Shown here: positions 10,206-22,633 of the stretch, piece after piece
Position numbering within the stretch: the stretch's first letter is position 1
How the letters are laid out: each line of letters starts with the position of its first letter
Assembly (NCBI GenBank): GCA_023231475.1
Contig: JALJEE010002845.1
Span: 1 to 38,325, forward strand
Length of the DNA stretch: 38,325 nucleotides
From: Seison nebaliae
Taxonomy: Eukaryota; Rotifera; Pararotatoria; Seisonacea; Seisonidae
Direction of reading: 5' to 3'
Notes under the pieces: model-generated
What the model was told of the DNA's origin: nothing
Database searches by the model: none
Seen by the model: only the letters and a program-made list of their open reading frames with translations
Program-made: the position numbers and the translations under genes

Positions 10206-12149
10206 TTAAATTGTACATACAAAATAAGGCATATATTATAATCGACAGAAAATTTCATTGACTTGTACACAGACATGCATCTCAACCTTTACTTGTTAGT
10301 CCGTAAAATAAACTTTTATTTTCAATTTTTTTCTGTTTTGAACACTTCTTTCAAAAAAACATTGGAAGATTGAAGGGGCGAAAGCAGAAAGAGGATGAGA
10401 GAAAACTAATAAATATTATTCAACTTCTACGAACAGAGCACTCTTTGTGATAAGTATCATAAAACACAGAACACACAAATGGAATATATGCACACACCAC
10501 AACATGACACGACATACCATGTGGTAAATTTTTCAAAAATGAAGAAGCAATGAAATGAGAGGAAACTGTAAGCAGTTTTCAACAAAACTTTAAATATTGT
10601 ATACCTGAGAAGTAAATGGTAAAAGTAATCACATACTAATGATAGGAGAGCTTCCTCCCTCATTTCTCATGTGCATCATTTGCTGTTGAGATTCGTGATT
10701 TAATTTAGTGAAGAAAATTTCTCAAACTGACCATTTCACTATGAAAATTTTTCTTAATCAGAAAATACATGAATTTTTCCGACATACCCAGACATTTGAA
10801 AGAGCTCCAAGTAAAATTCATTTCAAGTTGACATTAGAAAATGCTTAGTTATTTATGCTGCTGGTTAGGAAAGGATGAAGTGATTTTATTTGAATTATAA
10901 CTCTTATTTAGAGAAACAAGGAAAGAATGCAATCGCTTGAGAACAGCTTCGAATTTTAGTATAAGATGAAAATAATTAATCGTATCTCTTAATCTTTTTT
11001 ATTAAATTAAATTGAAATGAGGAGCAAATTGTTTCTTATCTGCAACTAGTGCAATAAAGGAAATTACACGAAATTAATTTCATTATAAAATAAAACTAAT
11101 TAAAAAGGAAAAAACTTGAAAGAGAATCATAATTTGGAGAATAGAAATTTGAAATTTTTTTTCATTTTACATGAGAGTTCGATAAGAGAATTGAAATAAG
11201 TGGTAAATTTATAATAATTGAATATTAAACAGCTTCACTATTATTAATACGAATTACTTTTGAGTAGTCATTATTGAAATTATATTACGAAAGATGATGG
11301 ATACATGAAAGAGAATGTATGTTTGTAATGCACAATTATCAAGGAATAAATGGATTTATACTCGATGAAAATAAATTGTTTTATTATTTGAGATAATTTA
11401 TTTCATCTCTATTACGAATATTTTGAAGAATAGATAATAAAAGAAATATTTCAAATGAAATTAGATCAATTATAAAAGGAAATCTTTCCATGATCCACTG
11501 GTAAGTCGATAATAAAAAGAAGAGTTGGTGGAGATGTTGAAAAAATAATATTCCTTCTTTGGTCCATCCCATTTTACATATTCTTCTTCTATGCAACCAA
11601 TTCTACATGTCGGTGTGCGCAAGATAAATTCCCTTTCTTACCCAATATATTTTCTTTTCTATGAATGATTGTCATTGCAGATACTTCCATGTTACAGATA
11701 ACTCATCTCCACAATTATTAGTCAGTGAAATACTCATTTCACATAGGTTTAGTTGGAAAGCTCATAAATTTTTTGCTGCTCTTCTAATTCGAGTTAATGT
11801 CAAGAGAATGAATGACAAATTTGCTCATATCGTTACTAAATGAATAACCATGTTGTCTCGAAAGAAAATGATTAGAAACTTTTTCTGTTTTATCTCAAAT
11901 TTCATTCCATAATCATTAAAAAATGGAAGTGGTCTTATTACATTTAACTTATGTTGATGACCAATAAACATTGGTCATTTAGTTTTATACAATTTTTGAT
12001 ATTCTCACAAACTTAAGTAATTTATGAAGAGAAAGAGATCTGATGAAAAAGACAAACGACTGGTTTGCGTAGGGGGTGGACGAATACCTCGTCTGATGAA
12101 CCGAAGTACAAAAAAGAAATGAAAGAACAATGAGAGTGTAGCTCGTTAT

Positions 12150-12170
12150 TGCAACGCATGCGCTGCTAGG
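12150..12170. promoter_or_regulatory. possible NRF-1/ewg-type site in a CG-richer patch
   Basis: CGCATGCGC at 12155-12163 fits the core of the palindromic NRF-1 motif. It lies in a patch (about 12060-12180) with more G and C than its surroundings, about 1.2 kb upstream of the CIP4 start codon. It could be part of a housekeeping-type promoter with a 5' untranslated intron downstream. One motif match is weak evidence. Confidence 0.2.
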
Positions 12171-13357
12171 AATTAATTATTAGACGAACGTGAATAATTG
12201 AAAAAAAATTTAATATTTGACTGATATTTTGAATTTGGGTTAAATTCAAACTTCCAAACAACAACAGTGATAATTTGATTAAATTTTCCAATTTAATAAT
12301 TACTCATCTTTCCATTGACGACGTCCTCTTAATCATCTTCCAACATTTTCTTTTTCTTCTAATCGATGGCTATTCATTCGATGATGAGTTGTCCAGTTTT
12401 CATTCTCATCTTATTCATCGAATGAATTTTTAATTTGCAATTTAAATTTAAAGGGAAATATTTTTTATTTTTTTTCAAATTAATGTTCTTTCAAACTGCC
12501 ACACACACAAATACACACAAACACACACATATACACAGAGAAACACATATTGAGGCACATTGAAATATTTATGTATAATTTTTCTGTTTATATGTTCTTA
12601 TAAAAATGGGAATGTAAATTTTGATTTTTCCATTAGTTCACTCTATGATAATTGTTTATGTAAGCAATCACATATGTCAGAGTCAATAAGGAAGAATGGA
12701 GAAATCGAAATTTATTGAACGATCAATCAGTTGACCAACATCGATATTCTTCCTTTCTTCCTCTCCTCATCGATTGAAGTACGATAGAAGAAATTCGATC
12801 TGATACATTTCCTTTTTCCCAGCATCAACTCAATTCCAGTTCCAACACAATTTTACATAATTGAATTGAAGGTGTTGACTAACTTTTCTGTCTCTTAAAA
12901 ATATTTTGAACTCAAATTTTCCCTCATTTGAAATGAAATAACTTTTGAATTCTAATTTCAATTATTCAATATAATAAATGGAGAGATGATTTCTTATCTA
13001 ATTTTTATCGAACAATTCAATTTGATGAGACATGACAAATTTAATTATTTTTCCACTAATATCTATTTGTTGTTTAGAGATTATCTTCTCGTTATGAGAA
13101 AGAGATTGAATATTATTAATTTTCAAAATTATTAGTTGATCTAAAATTATTGATTGAAAACTAATTGTCATTCAATTGATAAGTGTCACTAATTCACATT
13201 TGAATTTTCTATCTTTCAGAGTACATTTCATTCCCTGTCAACTTGTCAACGTTCATTTAAGTAAACAAATTAATAAACTGCAATAAACAATTCAACGAAT
13301 TTTCATGAATTCAATTTAAGTCATTTTCTTTATTCATTCAATCATTTTTCCAATTTC

Positions 13358-15321
13358 ATGGAGCTCGAATGGAAAGTTGATCTTTGGGTTATTTTTCTTT
13401 CAATTTTACCGTTTCTTTCACGAAGGTATTTTTTAGGACAAAGTCGATAGTTTGTTTGTGCACGCATTCAAAGGCATTGAATTCTCAGAAAAGTTTCGGG
13501 ATTATGTTAAAGAACGGAAATCGGTTGAAGAGAAATATGCATCTAATTTAAGGTTCTTTTTCTTCTCCAATTATTCAAATTATAAAATTAATTTTTATAG
13601 AAATCTTACTTCCAAATATCGAAAAGAAGAAAATGAAGAAGAGTTAATTAATTTTTTATTTCTTTTAATTTCTTTTCATATTTATTCAGTTTGTCTTGTA
13701 ATTTGGCGTTTAATCGAATGTTAAAAGAGACATATGATATGGCGAATCAACATCAATTAATCGCTGATGAATTGGAACCGATCGTGAAGACAAAATTGAA
13801 TAGTCTTCGAAACAAATTGAAAGACGATGCAACGAAAGTTTCGATTTCTAAACTTCTCTAAATTTTCTCTTTTAATTTAGCAACGACGTTTAAGGAATGA
13901 TAAACGTGCACAGTTAGGTAGAGAGAAAGATCAATTGATGAGAGTTAAATTTGTTCAACACAAAATTTTCAATAAATATTTCAGGCATTGGAACAATCGA
14001 AACGAGCATTTTCTACATGGAAACGAAGTCATCAAAATGCTATTCGTGCTGAGAATGATGATACATGTAGTCGAGCAGATATTCAAAAAGCAAAAAATAT
14101 TGAATCAGGAAAACAAGATGAATTTTTGCAAAGTGAAGGAACATATGCAGCGACATTGAATCGTTTTAATGAAATTCAGAAATCATTTTATTCTCAACAA
14201 TTACCATCGATTATTGATGATATTCAAAGAACTGAAAGTTTCCGTATCGAAACATTGAAAGAAGCGATGGAATCAATTGGTAAAACAGAAGAATCAATTC
14301 TTCCCATTCTCAATCAATGTGTTAAAGGAATGTTGGTTGGAAGTGAGAGAATTGATTGTCAAAATGATTTCAGAGTATTAACTAATCGATATAAAACCGG
14401 TTATTCACCACCTGGAGATATCGAGTTTATTGATCTGAAAAAATTGACAAATGGATCGTCGACAAGTATCGACCATGTTGATCATTCGACAGTAAATGCG
14501 AAAAAATTATTCAGTCGTCTAACTCAAAACAATTCGGAAAAAGTTTAATAATTTTTAAATTTTCATATCAGAATTTCTTCTTTTTATTTTCAGAATGAAC
14601 GACCTAAAGAAGATTATTCTCATTTACCACCTCATCAACGAAAGATCCGTTTGGAAACGAGTATTAACGATAGGAAAACACAACTCATCAAATTGCAGAA
14701 TGGATTGAAGGGAATGGAAAAACTGAAAATTATTTATCAGAAAAGTCCCCAATTAGGTGATAGTGAGAAAGTATTAAAAGATATTGAAAATCATCAACTG
14801 ATGATTCAGAAGATTGAAGACGAGCTAAAAAAATTTACCGTTAATTTAACAATTCTTTTTTCTATTTTCAATTTCATATTTCACAGATTTGGCACGATGA
14901 AGCAAAAGAACATATTCATCATCCAGAAAAATCAGATTTTGATGATGATACTACTCATTTGCCTGTTATAAACCATAATCGTCCCAGTACAATTAGCATG
15001 TCAGATAATACGAGTCGATATATCGATTCTGATTTGAAGGAAATGAAAAATGGATCAAGTCCGATAGTTGAAGCAATTCCCAATTCTAATCAAAAGTCTT
15101 TGAATTATTTGCATATGAAATTTGATTATTCAGGTTATTTATTCATTTCGAGGTTAAAGTTCATTAGATTATGAATAGGTGAGAATTTCCATGTAAAATG
15201 TGGCGACAGACTGAAAATAACAGAGATCGACATCGGAGATGGTTGGACTCAAGTTCAACTTGCAGATGGAGCATTCGATTATGTTCCTACTTCGTTTACT
15301 GATATGTCTCCATCAAAATAA
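13358..15321 (+). CDS. Cip4: CIP4/FNBP1/Toca-1 family F-BAR, HR1, SH3 adaptor
   Basis: Nine exons (13358-13387, 13437-13552, 13601-13642, 13690-13837, 13881-13943, 13985-14542, 14594-14839, 14887-15133, 15179-15321) give 530 residues, close to the usual 545-600. All eight introns are 41-51 bp. The F-BAR domain (about 1-265) has the family signature KGIEF-x-EKFRDYVKER, EEKYASNLR and CVKGM, and PPGD follows at its end. The HR1 coiled coil (about 320-402) starts with DYSHLPP-x-QR and has KSPQLGD. A C-terminal SH3 (about 475-527) has KFDYSG, GDGWTQV and YVPTSF. The family bends membrane at endocytic sites and links Cdc42-GTP (via HR1) to WASP and dynamin (via SH3). The start was chosen because exon 1 gives an LW|DKVDSL junction typical of the family N-terminus. 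Confidence 0.95.
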
Positions 15322-16974
15322 TTTGATAGTTCCCCTAATAATTTTCCATTCTAATTATTCCTAATATTTCTCTTATCGTCAACGAAATCATCATTATCAA
15401 ACATTGGCAAGAACAAAAGTCACATTCATCTTAATTTAATCGAAATTACCTTTTTTTATTTATTCTAATTTCTTCTTCATTTCTACTTTATAACATATTA
15501 TATTTTTCTTCTGTTGAATGATTTTCTCTTCGATCCATGTAATTATTGAGAAGGATATCTATTTCTATCCATTCCTCTCTTATCCATATTTACTTCTACT
15601 TAATACCAATGTGGAATTCATTTAAAATAAAACAGATTTGGAAGAAAAATATCTTCAGCAATCTCAATTTTAGCACGGTAGTCTAATGAATTTGCATAAT
15701 TTATTCATGTCTCGATAAATATTGAACGTGTAAATTACAATTTAACCACTAATAAATTTGAATTCGAATAATCTGTGAGGATACTGTAATGAAATAAATA
15801 AAAAGTTATGATAATTTTACAGTAACTATTAATGTTGAAAGGAATATTTCAAGAAAATTTGCAAAATTTATTTCTTTCCAATCATCTTCTTCAAATAAAT
15901 ATCAGTTATTCTCGAAAATAAGTTAGCTATTTGGCAGCTTGAATATTTGCGAAGTTTTTCTAAATATTCCTCATAAAAAAGAAGAGAAATAAATAATTAG
16001 GATGAAAAATATAAGGACAAATAAGGATACGGAGGAAAATTGAAGAATATTAATTAAAATAATGATGATAATCCATTTTTCTCGATTGGAGGTGGACGGA
16101 ACATTGGAAAGGAAACTTTTGATGAGAAAAGACAAATACAGTCTACTTTTTAGGTGTAGTTGAGATGTTTGTTTTAAGTTTTTGTGTTGGATAAATCTTA
16201 TATTAATTTATCTCGTTTATTTTTATTTTTCAGCACCATATTGTCTGTTTTTAGATCGATCTTTTACATCATATCATTCATTCAGTGATCAGTTTATTAA
16301 ATTAATAATGAGATGAAATACTTCGAACTAAAGTTTCTTTATCTATGGGATGTTGTTGTAAACAGTTTTAAGGTTAAATGTTATTGTGGAATCGAAATTT
16401 TCATTTATGTTCCATTACACGTTAAACTGTTTTCTACAATAGATGTGAATTTATTAATTCTGCTACATTGGATATTCATAGTAATAGAAATATGGATCCA
16501 GCAATTATACTAGGAGACTGAACTTGTAATTGAAGAATATGTATGAGGAATATATAGATATATATGTTGGAGCACTCAGGAGCACTCGTCGATAATTAAG
16601 AAGATTGTAAGATATACAAATAACTGACCGTTGTAGCATTCGACATAAACAATAATTGTACCTTCTATTATTCAGTATGAATTTATTTTCTATTTGCCTT
16701 CCAATTTTAACGTCTAATTGAAAATTTCCCCAACGATTTGTAAAGAAAAATTTCGGCTATGAATTTCATATTATCATCATCCTTTATTCTTTTGTCTCTA
16801 GTGACCTCTGAAAGGAATTTCCAACAATTCTAAACATTTGTATAATTAAGTTTATTAAGAAATTTTTGTCCGATAACTAAAACTTTCTCGTTTCTTAAAC
16901 TTAACTAAAATAATTGTATGCTAATAAATATTATGATCTATCCTACAAATTCTACCCAGAGATTATTTCTTCGG

Positions 16975-17020
16975 TCCTAATACATATCCTAATACATATC
17001 CTAATACATATCCTAATACA
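16975..17020 (+). repeat. 12-bp tandem repeat
   Basis: The unit TCCTAATACATA is repeated 3.8 times without mismatch. Confidence 0.95.
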
Positions 17021-17986
17021 TTCGGTTTATACTACATAATTTTTCTATTGCCAATTATTAGCATATAAAGTTTCCTTTGTTTTCTAACAGTATTACTGTT
17101 GTATAAACTAACTAAATTGTATACGGATATTTTGGAAGACGACGTAATATTATTATTTTGTCTTGTCGTTCTGTCTTTCACTATGATGTAATTAATCTCA
17201 CAAAAATAATTAAAGAGAACATCTAATATGAATTGTTGTTGAGGATTGACATCATTCTTAGAATTTACTAGTAAATATTTTTTGAAAAATGTGAGGCATT
17301 CCGAATGTTATAATTTAAAATACTCATCTAAAGCATGAATGTCAAATGGGAAGAAAGAAAGACAAAAATATGATTTTCAGCTTCCTCTACATTTTGGAAT
17401 TCTTCTAATAGAATGAAAAAATTTTCCTCTGCTTTATCCCAATTTGACGTTTATGAATTAAAAATTCTCATCTAAAATAAATTCTGTTCAGAAGACAATA
17501 ATCTTAAAATATCCAATAAATAAAAAATAATTTTTTTTTGTGTAATTTTAGAATACGATAACGTAATAAAGAATTAAATTTAATTAAAATTATTTTAATC
17601 ATTCGTCATTAATTAGATAGTAAATAGATATTTGGAATACCAAATTAATTTCTTGGAAACAGTTTCGTCTAAACATTAATGAAGATGACGAATCTTTTGA
17701 GTCATCCTTTATCTCCACGAAATGCTCACATTTGATAACTCACAATTAAGTTTCTCAAAACGAGATATGTAGTATGAGACCATTTGTCTGATAATATTCT
17801 CCTTTTTATTTAATTATATTTCCCATTCACATTATTAAAATATCATAAGAAAAGTAATAATCATTTGGGAGTTATTTGGGAGTGTTTATTGAGTCTTTCT
17901 ATTCCTTGAGTGAAATTATTATTATAGGACATTTATAAAAACTTTTCATATAATAAAATATTTCAAAGACTTTTGAATTATTGAGT

Positions 17987-18120
17987 GGACACTTCTACTT
18001 CTCTTTAAGAAATTACGGACAATTCTACTCCATTTTTTCTTATTTTTGGACAGTTCTACTTCTTTTTTTAATAAGATAGGACATTTCTACTCCTTTTCCT
18101 AAATATATGGTCAGTTCTAC
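17987..18120 (+). repeat. array A: five GGACA-TTCTAC words at 30-31 bp spacing
   Basis: The words begin at 17987, 18017, 18048, 18079 and 18109 (steps 30, 31, 31, 30). Each reads approximately GGACAnTTCTACTcC and is followed by a T-rich spacer that is not conserved. Only the word and the period are kept, unlike an ordinary satellite where the whole unit is conserved. Related words occur in arrays B and C at the right end of the window. Confidence 0.8.
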
Positions 18121-18239
18121 ACCCAATTTTGAAATTTTAAGAACATATTGACATACAACACCTTTTTCTCACTGTCCGGCTACCCCATTTGTTAACACTT
18201 ACGTCTCCATTGTCGTTTTTCTCTTCGTACTACACTCTT

Positions 18240-18660
18240 CCGAAGCCTACCCGATTGTTCAATGCAAGAAAAGTGGTAGATCAATTCTCCTTCGAATACT
18301 TGGCAAATCATCCCTGATCCTATAGGAAAATCATATACAGTACCAAGATGTTATGGACTAATTTCCAACGACCAACGTCGTGAATTTTTAATCTTTATTT
18401 ATCAATTACTCTGTAGATAATTTATATTAAAAAAAAAATTATTTTACCAATTTTTCTTTTAGGAACGAGTTCTTCTAGAATAAAAACTTCCAAATGAAGT
18501 TCCACAAATCGCCGAAAGTGAATCTGATGCTGATAATCGGAAATTAAATTAGGAAGCTAAGATCTATTATTTTGAAGTGCAGAATTGGTATGAAAAATTT
18601 AAAGTACAAAATCTGTCGTAAAAGCACGACATCCAGAAACACTTCGAGTATTTAATCATA
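18240..18660 (+). pseudogene. eroded protein-like stretch, origin unknown
   Basis: About 18275-18420 one frame is open for roughly 46 codons and reads like protein. After a TTTTAG acceptor near 18463, another run reads as acidic, helical protein, including EVQNWYEKFK, but with several in-frame stops. The pieces look like a decayed gene or retrocopy. The last motif is faintly like a homeodomain recognition helix, but I do not claim that identity. Confidence 0.22.
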
Positions 18661-18964
18661 TAATAGAATAATCATTTCGTTATTCACATATACCACAATT
18701 AGCTTCTGCTCTAAGTAGTATTACTACTTCGACATATTAATAATATTAAAATTTGTCATTTTCATTAGGTTAGTGACTTTTTGGACCTTTTGACGTTTTA
18801 TTTTTGAACGCTTTATTGGATCAGTTATTCCATTTCATTTTCCATTAAAAACAGAAATTTTTTACTTGTCCAACTAACATTATTACAATAACTGAATTTC
18901 CAATGTTGATTATGTTAACGAGGTTAACTCGTCCGTTTGACGAAAATAAATTAAGAATATTGAT

Positions 18965-18992
18965 AAAAAAGATATTTATAAATATCTTTTTT
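18965..18992. repeat. 28-bp perfect palindrome
   Basis: The run is AAAAAAGATATTTA followed by its exact reverse complement, centred on TTTATAAA. It is flanked on both sides by a similar GAAAATAAATTAA-type sequence (starting near 18938 and 18994), so a small duplication may have produced it. Confidence 0.8.
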
Positions 18993-19692
18993 CGAAAATA
19001 AATTAACAATAAATATATATTCCATTAATCTCTTAATCGAATATTAATATTGAAGGTTATGGGTCAGATGTGCTTGAATATTATATCTTCAACGATGATC
19101 TCCAACGGACATCATTGGACCATTGAACCGGTTTATTATCAATAATTGAAACAGTAAAATAAAATCTTGAAAATTCCGATGGAAATAATTTGATTAATGC
19201 GTGAATTCATTTGGGTTTTTCGAGAAGCCGCAATAGGTAATCGAGTCAAATGTAGATTATATAACAACATGTTCAACTATGAATGTAGGAAACATGATAA
19301 TTCTCTATGATTATTTCCAAAACATTTCCAAAAACAATATAATAGTACGATAGAAATTCAAAAGATAAGGAAGGAAAACATCATGAGCAGGTGAGTATTA
19401 GTCGATTGAGAATGTGAAAACAAAAAATATTTTTGTTTTTTGGATTATTTTAGACAGTCAGTTCCTGTAACAGATTATAAAGTAATTATTTCTTACTTTG
19501 TTTCACTACGATGAGAATCATAATTTGTGTATCTAATGAATAATGTCGTGAAGGATTAATAAAAGAATTAATAATTCTTGCAAGATTTTAATGGTTTATT
19601 CAAATATTTGTTATCATTCTAATAATACAACAACTTCGAAATTTACGTGAATTTCCATGTCTACGAACGAGATGATTAACAAAATTTTTTCT

Positions 19693-22188
19693 CTATTCTT
19701 TGCAGATACAAAAGGGTTTGAGATATTGTTCTACGCATTTTCCCGTCCAACCATAAATTCCCAGACGATCAAATTTATAGATGGTCAAATATTTGTTTTC
19801 GATTTGTAGAACAATTCCCTCAAAATAAACGGGAAGATGATCTGCATCGTATTTCATTATAAATTTGAACATTTTGTCATTTTGTACAATATCAGGTACA
19901 TCGAATGTTTCTCGAGAGAAACTGCTAATTTCAAGATCAACAAATTCTCTGAATTTCAAAGGATGACATTTCTGCAACAGATAATTATACAATCTTTTAT
20001 TTATGATGTTTATGATTTCTTTCTTCATTTTCTCCTCATATATTTTTATTCTTCTGTTTAACCTGAAATTCGAAGGTGCATTTCCATACCGAAACTTTCG
20101 TGTTTTATCCAATTCCATTGAATGCTTTAAGGTATGTAAATTTGTAACGTTTGTTTTGCATGTACATAATGAAAGGTCAATCGATGCATCAGTACAGGAA
20201 CGCTGTAACGGAACTTCATTTTCGAATATATTAAAATTAGTAATCTCTCCTCCATCAGGCAATTGTCGGTGGAAAATATTTATATTCGACTTTTTCCGGT
20301 TCGTTATTTCTTTATGTATGACGTCAACTAATGTTCTATAGACATCTAACCATGTAATCAGTTTGAATTTGTTCTTTAATATTGTCCGGATATTCTCCAT
20401 CTTTCGTGGTAATTTAATTGCTAGAAATGGCAGTTGTCGTTCTGACCGACCCCGATTAGACAAATTTGCGTAATCGACGTTCCTGTTTAAGAAATAGAGG
20501 TGTGGCAATGGAATGAATATACCGACGGTAATTATAACAGTTTTTCCTTTAGACATAATTAACCTGATACCATGATCGCTGAAAATCAAAAATATTGTTT
20601 TGGCAGAGAATTCTTCCTTTTCTAATAAACTTTTGAGATGAAGTGAGATATCTTTATCAATATTCTTTGCGCCTCCATTATCGTCATGTGTTTGTTCACT
20701 CAATATTGAATATTGGAAAAATGGAAGATCGTATTGTTGCGTCATATGCACGAAAGATTCAAGTTGTCTCAGGAAGAATTTATGTGATAACTCGCCATGT
20801 CTACACAGACGATTAGTGGAAGAAGATTTCTGAATATATTCCATCATTAATTTTCTTGATGGGACGTCGAATGTTTCGTGGTGGAATCCTCGAAGACCAT
20901 GATTATAAAATGTACCGGCAGATGGCCAATCTTCTTGCCATTGAACTGCATAATAATTTGGTAGGAATTTCCACAGAAATGGTAATTCATCAACATAAGA
21001 AGAATTAAGTTGGAAAGTATTAGTGAGATTAATTTGGTGTGGGAAGATAAAGACGTTCGAATTCCAATCATATCTCAGAAATTTAGGTGTAGTAATTCCT
21101 GCAAGAAGTGCTACGGTATTCGGGAAAGTATTAATACCATTGGAATGAATTCCATTGAAAAAATGAAAATTATTCTCTTCAAGTAATTTAAATGTCTTTC
21201 TCAAATGATGTTGGGCAGAGAAGCGTGAAATTGAGTCGATGCCGAATATGATGAAATTGTACTGAATCTTCTTGTCACTTCTACTCGAGCTTTCAATTAA
21301 CATTTTACGTTTATCAGCCAGTCGTTGATGGAATGTTCGACTATGCCAATTATATAGTACCTGTCTGACAAGCTCTTCACCATCATAATGACAAGAAAAT
21401 ATAATGATTTCACTCAATGTACTAACATTTTGTCTACGAAGTATTCTTTGTTTCTCTCTTAATATGATCTGCAAACGATGACGATAGATGATTTTATTTG
21501 TTGATGTTTTAATTTGGCATATTATATCATTCCTTTCCTTTCTCATATGTACAATTTCTCGTTTATTATCACAGTTCATTTCAAGTAGCTCTAACAAATC
21601 ATATATTTCTGTCCATTTACACTCCCCCAAATATCGTAGTCGCTCACATTTGATAATCATATTTTCCATTTGCCTTCTCAAATCCATTTGAGGGCGACAT
21701 GGCAATAAATCTATCTGTGCCATATTCAATCGGTAAATATATTGACGATTGAGCACCACCATCTGCAAACGATGCAGTCTAGAATAATTAAGGATTAATT
21801 CCCCTTCATTTCTCATGCCATGTCTTTTATTGGTCATTATTAAAAATGAACCAACCTCCCCAACATAATTGTGCATGCAATCTAGTCTTATGAGTGATTT
21901 CCGATCAGACATCTCTGATTTCCAATTTGGATGTTTACCCTCAATTTCGTCCAAATCGTTCGCATGTAAAATTGGAAAACATTTTGAATGTTTCTCATGA
22001 ATATGCCATCGTACTGGAGGTAAATGTTGACCAACAAAACTTAACATTTCCAATGACGTACTCATGTTTTTCCCATCTTCACTAACACGTTGTTCTGATG
22101 AATGATAAATAAACCATACAATGAACTGAAGGAGACAGAATGTCGGGGATAATAAGATAACCCATTTCCCAAGTTGCTTAATCATCAT
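19693..22188 (-). CDS. DUF229 family membrane-anchored phosphatase/sulfatase-fold protein
   Basis: The open frame is 831 residues. Residues about 9-28 form a single N-terminal membrane anchor, so this is a type II protein with a lumenal or extracellular domain. DUF229 landmarks follow in order: FGIDSISR (315-322), NGINTFPN (350-357), QEDWPSAGTF (418-427), CRHG, QTHDD (499-503), FSDHGIR (536-542), SERQLPF-x-AIKLP, and the C-terminal RSC-x-DA...LC-x-C Cys cluster. The fold is alkaline-phosphatase-like, with the Asp/His residues of QTHDD and SDHG at metal positions; the substrate of the family is not known. An in-frame 81-bp intron (20483-20563) probably lies inside the frame. Removing it gives 804 residues and restores family spacing after SDHGIR. 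Confidence 0.9.
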   Translation of the reverse strand: MMIKQLGKWVILLSPTFCLLQFIVWFIYHSSEQRVSEDGKNMSTSLEMLSFVGQHLPPVRWHIHEKHSKCFPILHANDLDEIEGKHPNWKSEMSDRKSLIRLDCMHNYVGEVGSFLIMTNKRHGMRNEGELILNYSRLHRLQMVVLNRQYIYRLNMAQIDLLPCRPQMDLRRQMENMIIKCERLRYLGECKWTEIYDLLELLEMNCDNKREIVHMRKERNDIICQIKTSTNKIIYRHRLQIILREKQRILRRQNVSTLSEIIIFSCHYDGEELVRQVLYNWHSRTFHQRLADKRKMLIESSSRSDKKIQYNFIIFGIDSISRFSAQHHLRKTFKLLEENNFHFFNGIHSNGINTFPNTVALLAGITTPKFLRYDWNSNVFIFPHQINLTNTFQLNSSYVDELPFLWKFLPNYYAVQWQEDWPSAGTFYNHGLRGFHHETFDVPSRKLMMEYIQKSSSTNRLCRHGELSHKFFLRQLESFVHMTQQYDLPFFQYSILSEQTHDDNGGAKNIDKDISLHLKSLLEKEEFSAKTIFLIFSDHGIRLIMSKGKTVIITVGIFIPLPHLYFLNRNVDYANLSNRGRSERQLPFLAIKLPRKMENIRTILKNKFKLITWLDVYRTLVDVIHKEITNRKKSNINIFHRQLPDGGEITNFNIFENEVPLQRSCTDASIDLSLCTCKTNVTNLHTLKHSMELDKTRKFRYGNAPSNFRLNRRIKIYEEKMKKEIINIINKRLYNYLLQKCHPLKFREFVDLEISSFSRETFDVPDIVQNDKMFKFIMKYDADHLPVYFEGIVLQIENKYLTIYKFDRLGIYGWTGKCVEQYLKPFCICKE
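20483..20563 (-). other. stop-free intron of 81 bp inside the DUF229 frame
   Basis: On the minus strand the segment starts CAG|GTTAATTATG and ends CTCTATTTCTTAAACAG|G, both good splice sites, with a pyrimidine-rich end. It is a multiple of three and has no stop, so it translates as 27 hydrophobic residues between SDHGIR and NVDYANLS that family members lack. Spliced and unspliced mRNAs would both be readable. Confidence 0.75.
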
Positions 22189-22633
22189 AAGATAGATAAA
22201 ATTCTCTTATTCATTCTATTTCTTTCTACATAATATTTTCTTCCTACTCACACTCTTTTTACCTTATCAATAAACAATATCAGTTTATTTCAATTTCATA
22301 CTGCTCCAGTTGGTCCCAATTATATTATATTCTTATCGGTATTTTATACTGTTCGCAGAAACCTTACTCACAATTTCTACCAGTTTTTTCTCTTCTAAAC
22401 AAACTGTATTCTTCATATGTGCGTTTTCCTTATTTCCCAACTTATAACAGTTTATCGAAAAGCCGATAGGTTTCTAACAAGAATTTCTCTAATAAAAAAA
22501 CTTTGAAAATGATATGAAAGTTTTAACCAAAAGAATTTCTTGTTTTATTTTTCATTCAACTTCCATTTTCTTTGAAATTACTTTTTTCCTTCTAGTTAGG
22601 TAAGGAAATTTGTTTCTTTTAATTTAAAAACGA
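22189..22633. other. divergent promoter region
   Basis: AT-rich gap of 445 bp between the start codons of the DUF229 gene (minus) and the Ig-protein gene (plus). I see no gene or repeat in it; it should hold both promoters. Confidence 0.5.

Larger units (their letters stand above)
8596..13357. other. 4.8 kb gene-poor stretch between the SLC6 and CIP4 genes
   Basis: I found no conserved protein. Open frames here (for example 9168-9464 minus and 10457-10663 minus) look like chance. The stretch holds simple repeats (see separate entries), a mini-exon-like ATGCTCTAATGAG piece flanked by TTACAG and GTAAGT near 9593-9618, and a less AT-rich patch near 12060-12180. Since the two flanking genes are transcribed away from each other, it should contain both promoters and possibly long 5' untranslated exons. 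In such a tightly packed genome a gap this long suggests regulatory content. Confidence 0.5.
15322..19692. other. 4.4 kb gene-poor stretch between CIP4 and the DUF229 gene
   Basis: No conserved gene was found; the two flanking genes converge here. It contains a 12-bp tandem repeat (16975-17020), a roughly 30-bp-period array (17987-18120), eroded protein-like pieces (about 18270-18660) and a 28-bp palindrome (18965-18992), listed separately. A TTTTTCAG acceptor near 16234 precedes 26 open codons, but I cannot connect it to any gene. Confidence 0.5.

Noticed and set aside
10457-10663. 68-codon frame on the minus strand
   Set aside because: Hydrophobic chance frame in AT-rich sequence next to microsatellites.
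16313-16513. 66-codon frame on the plus strand
   Set aside because: Composition is that of random AT-rich DNA (Leu, Ile, Phe), with no family match and no splice context that links it to a gene.
20003-20341. 112-codon plus-strand frame inside the DUF229 gene
   Set aside because: It is an antisense shadow of a well-supported gene.
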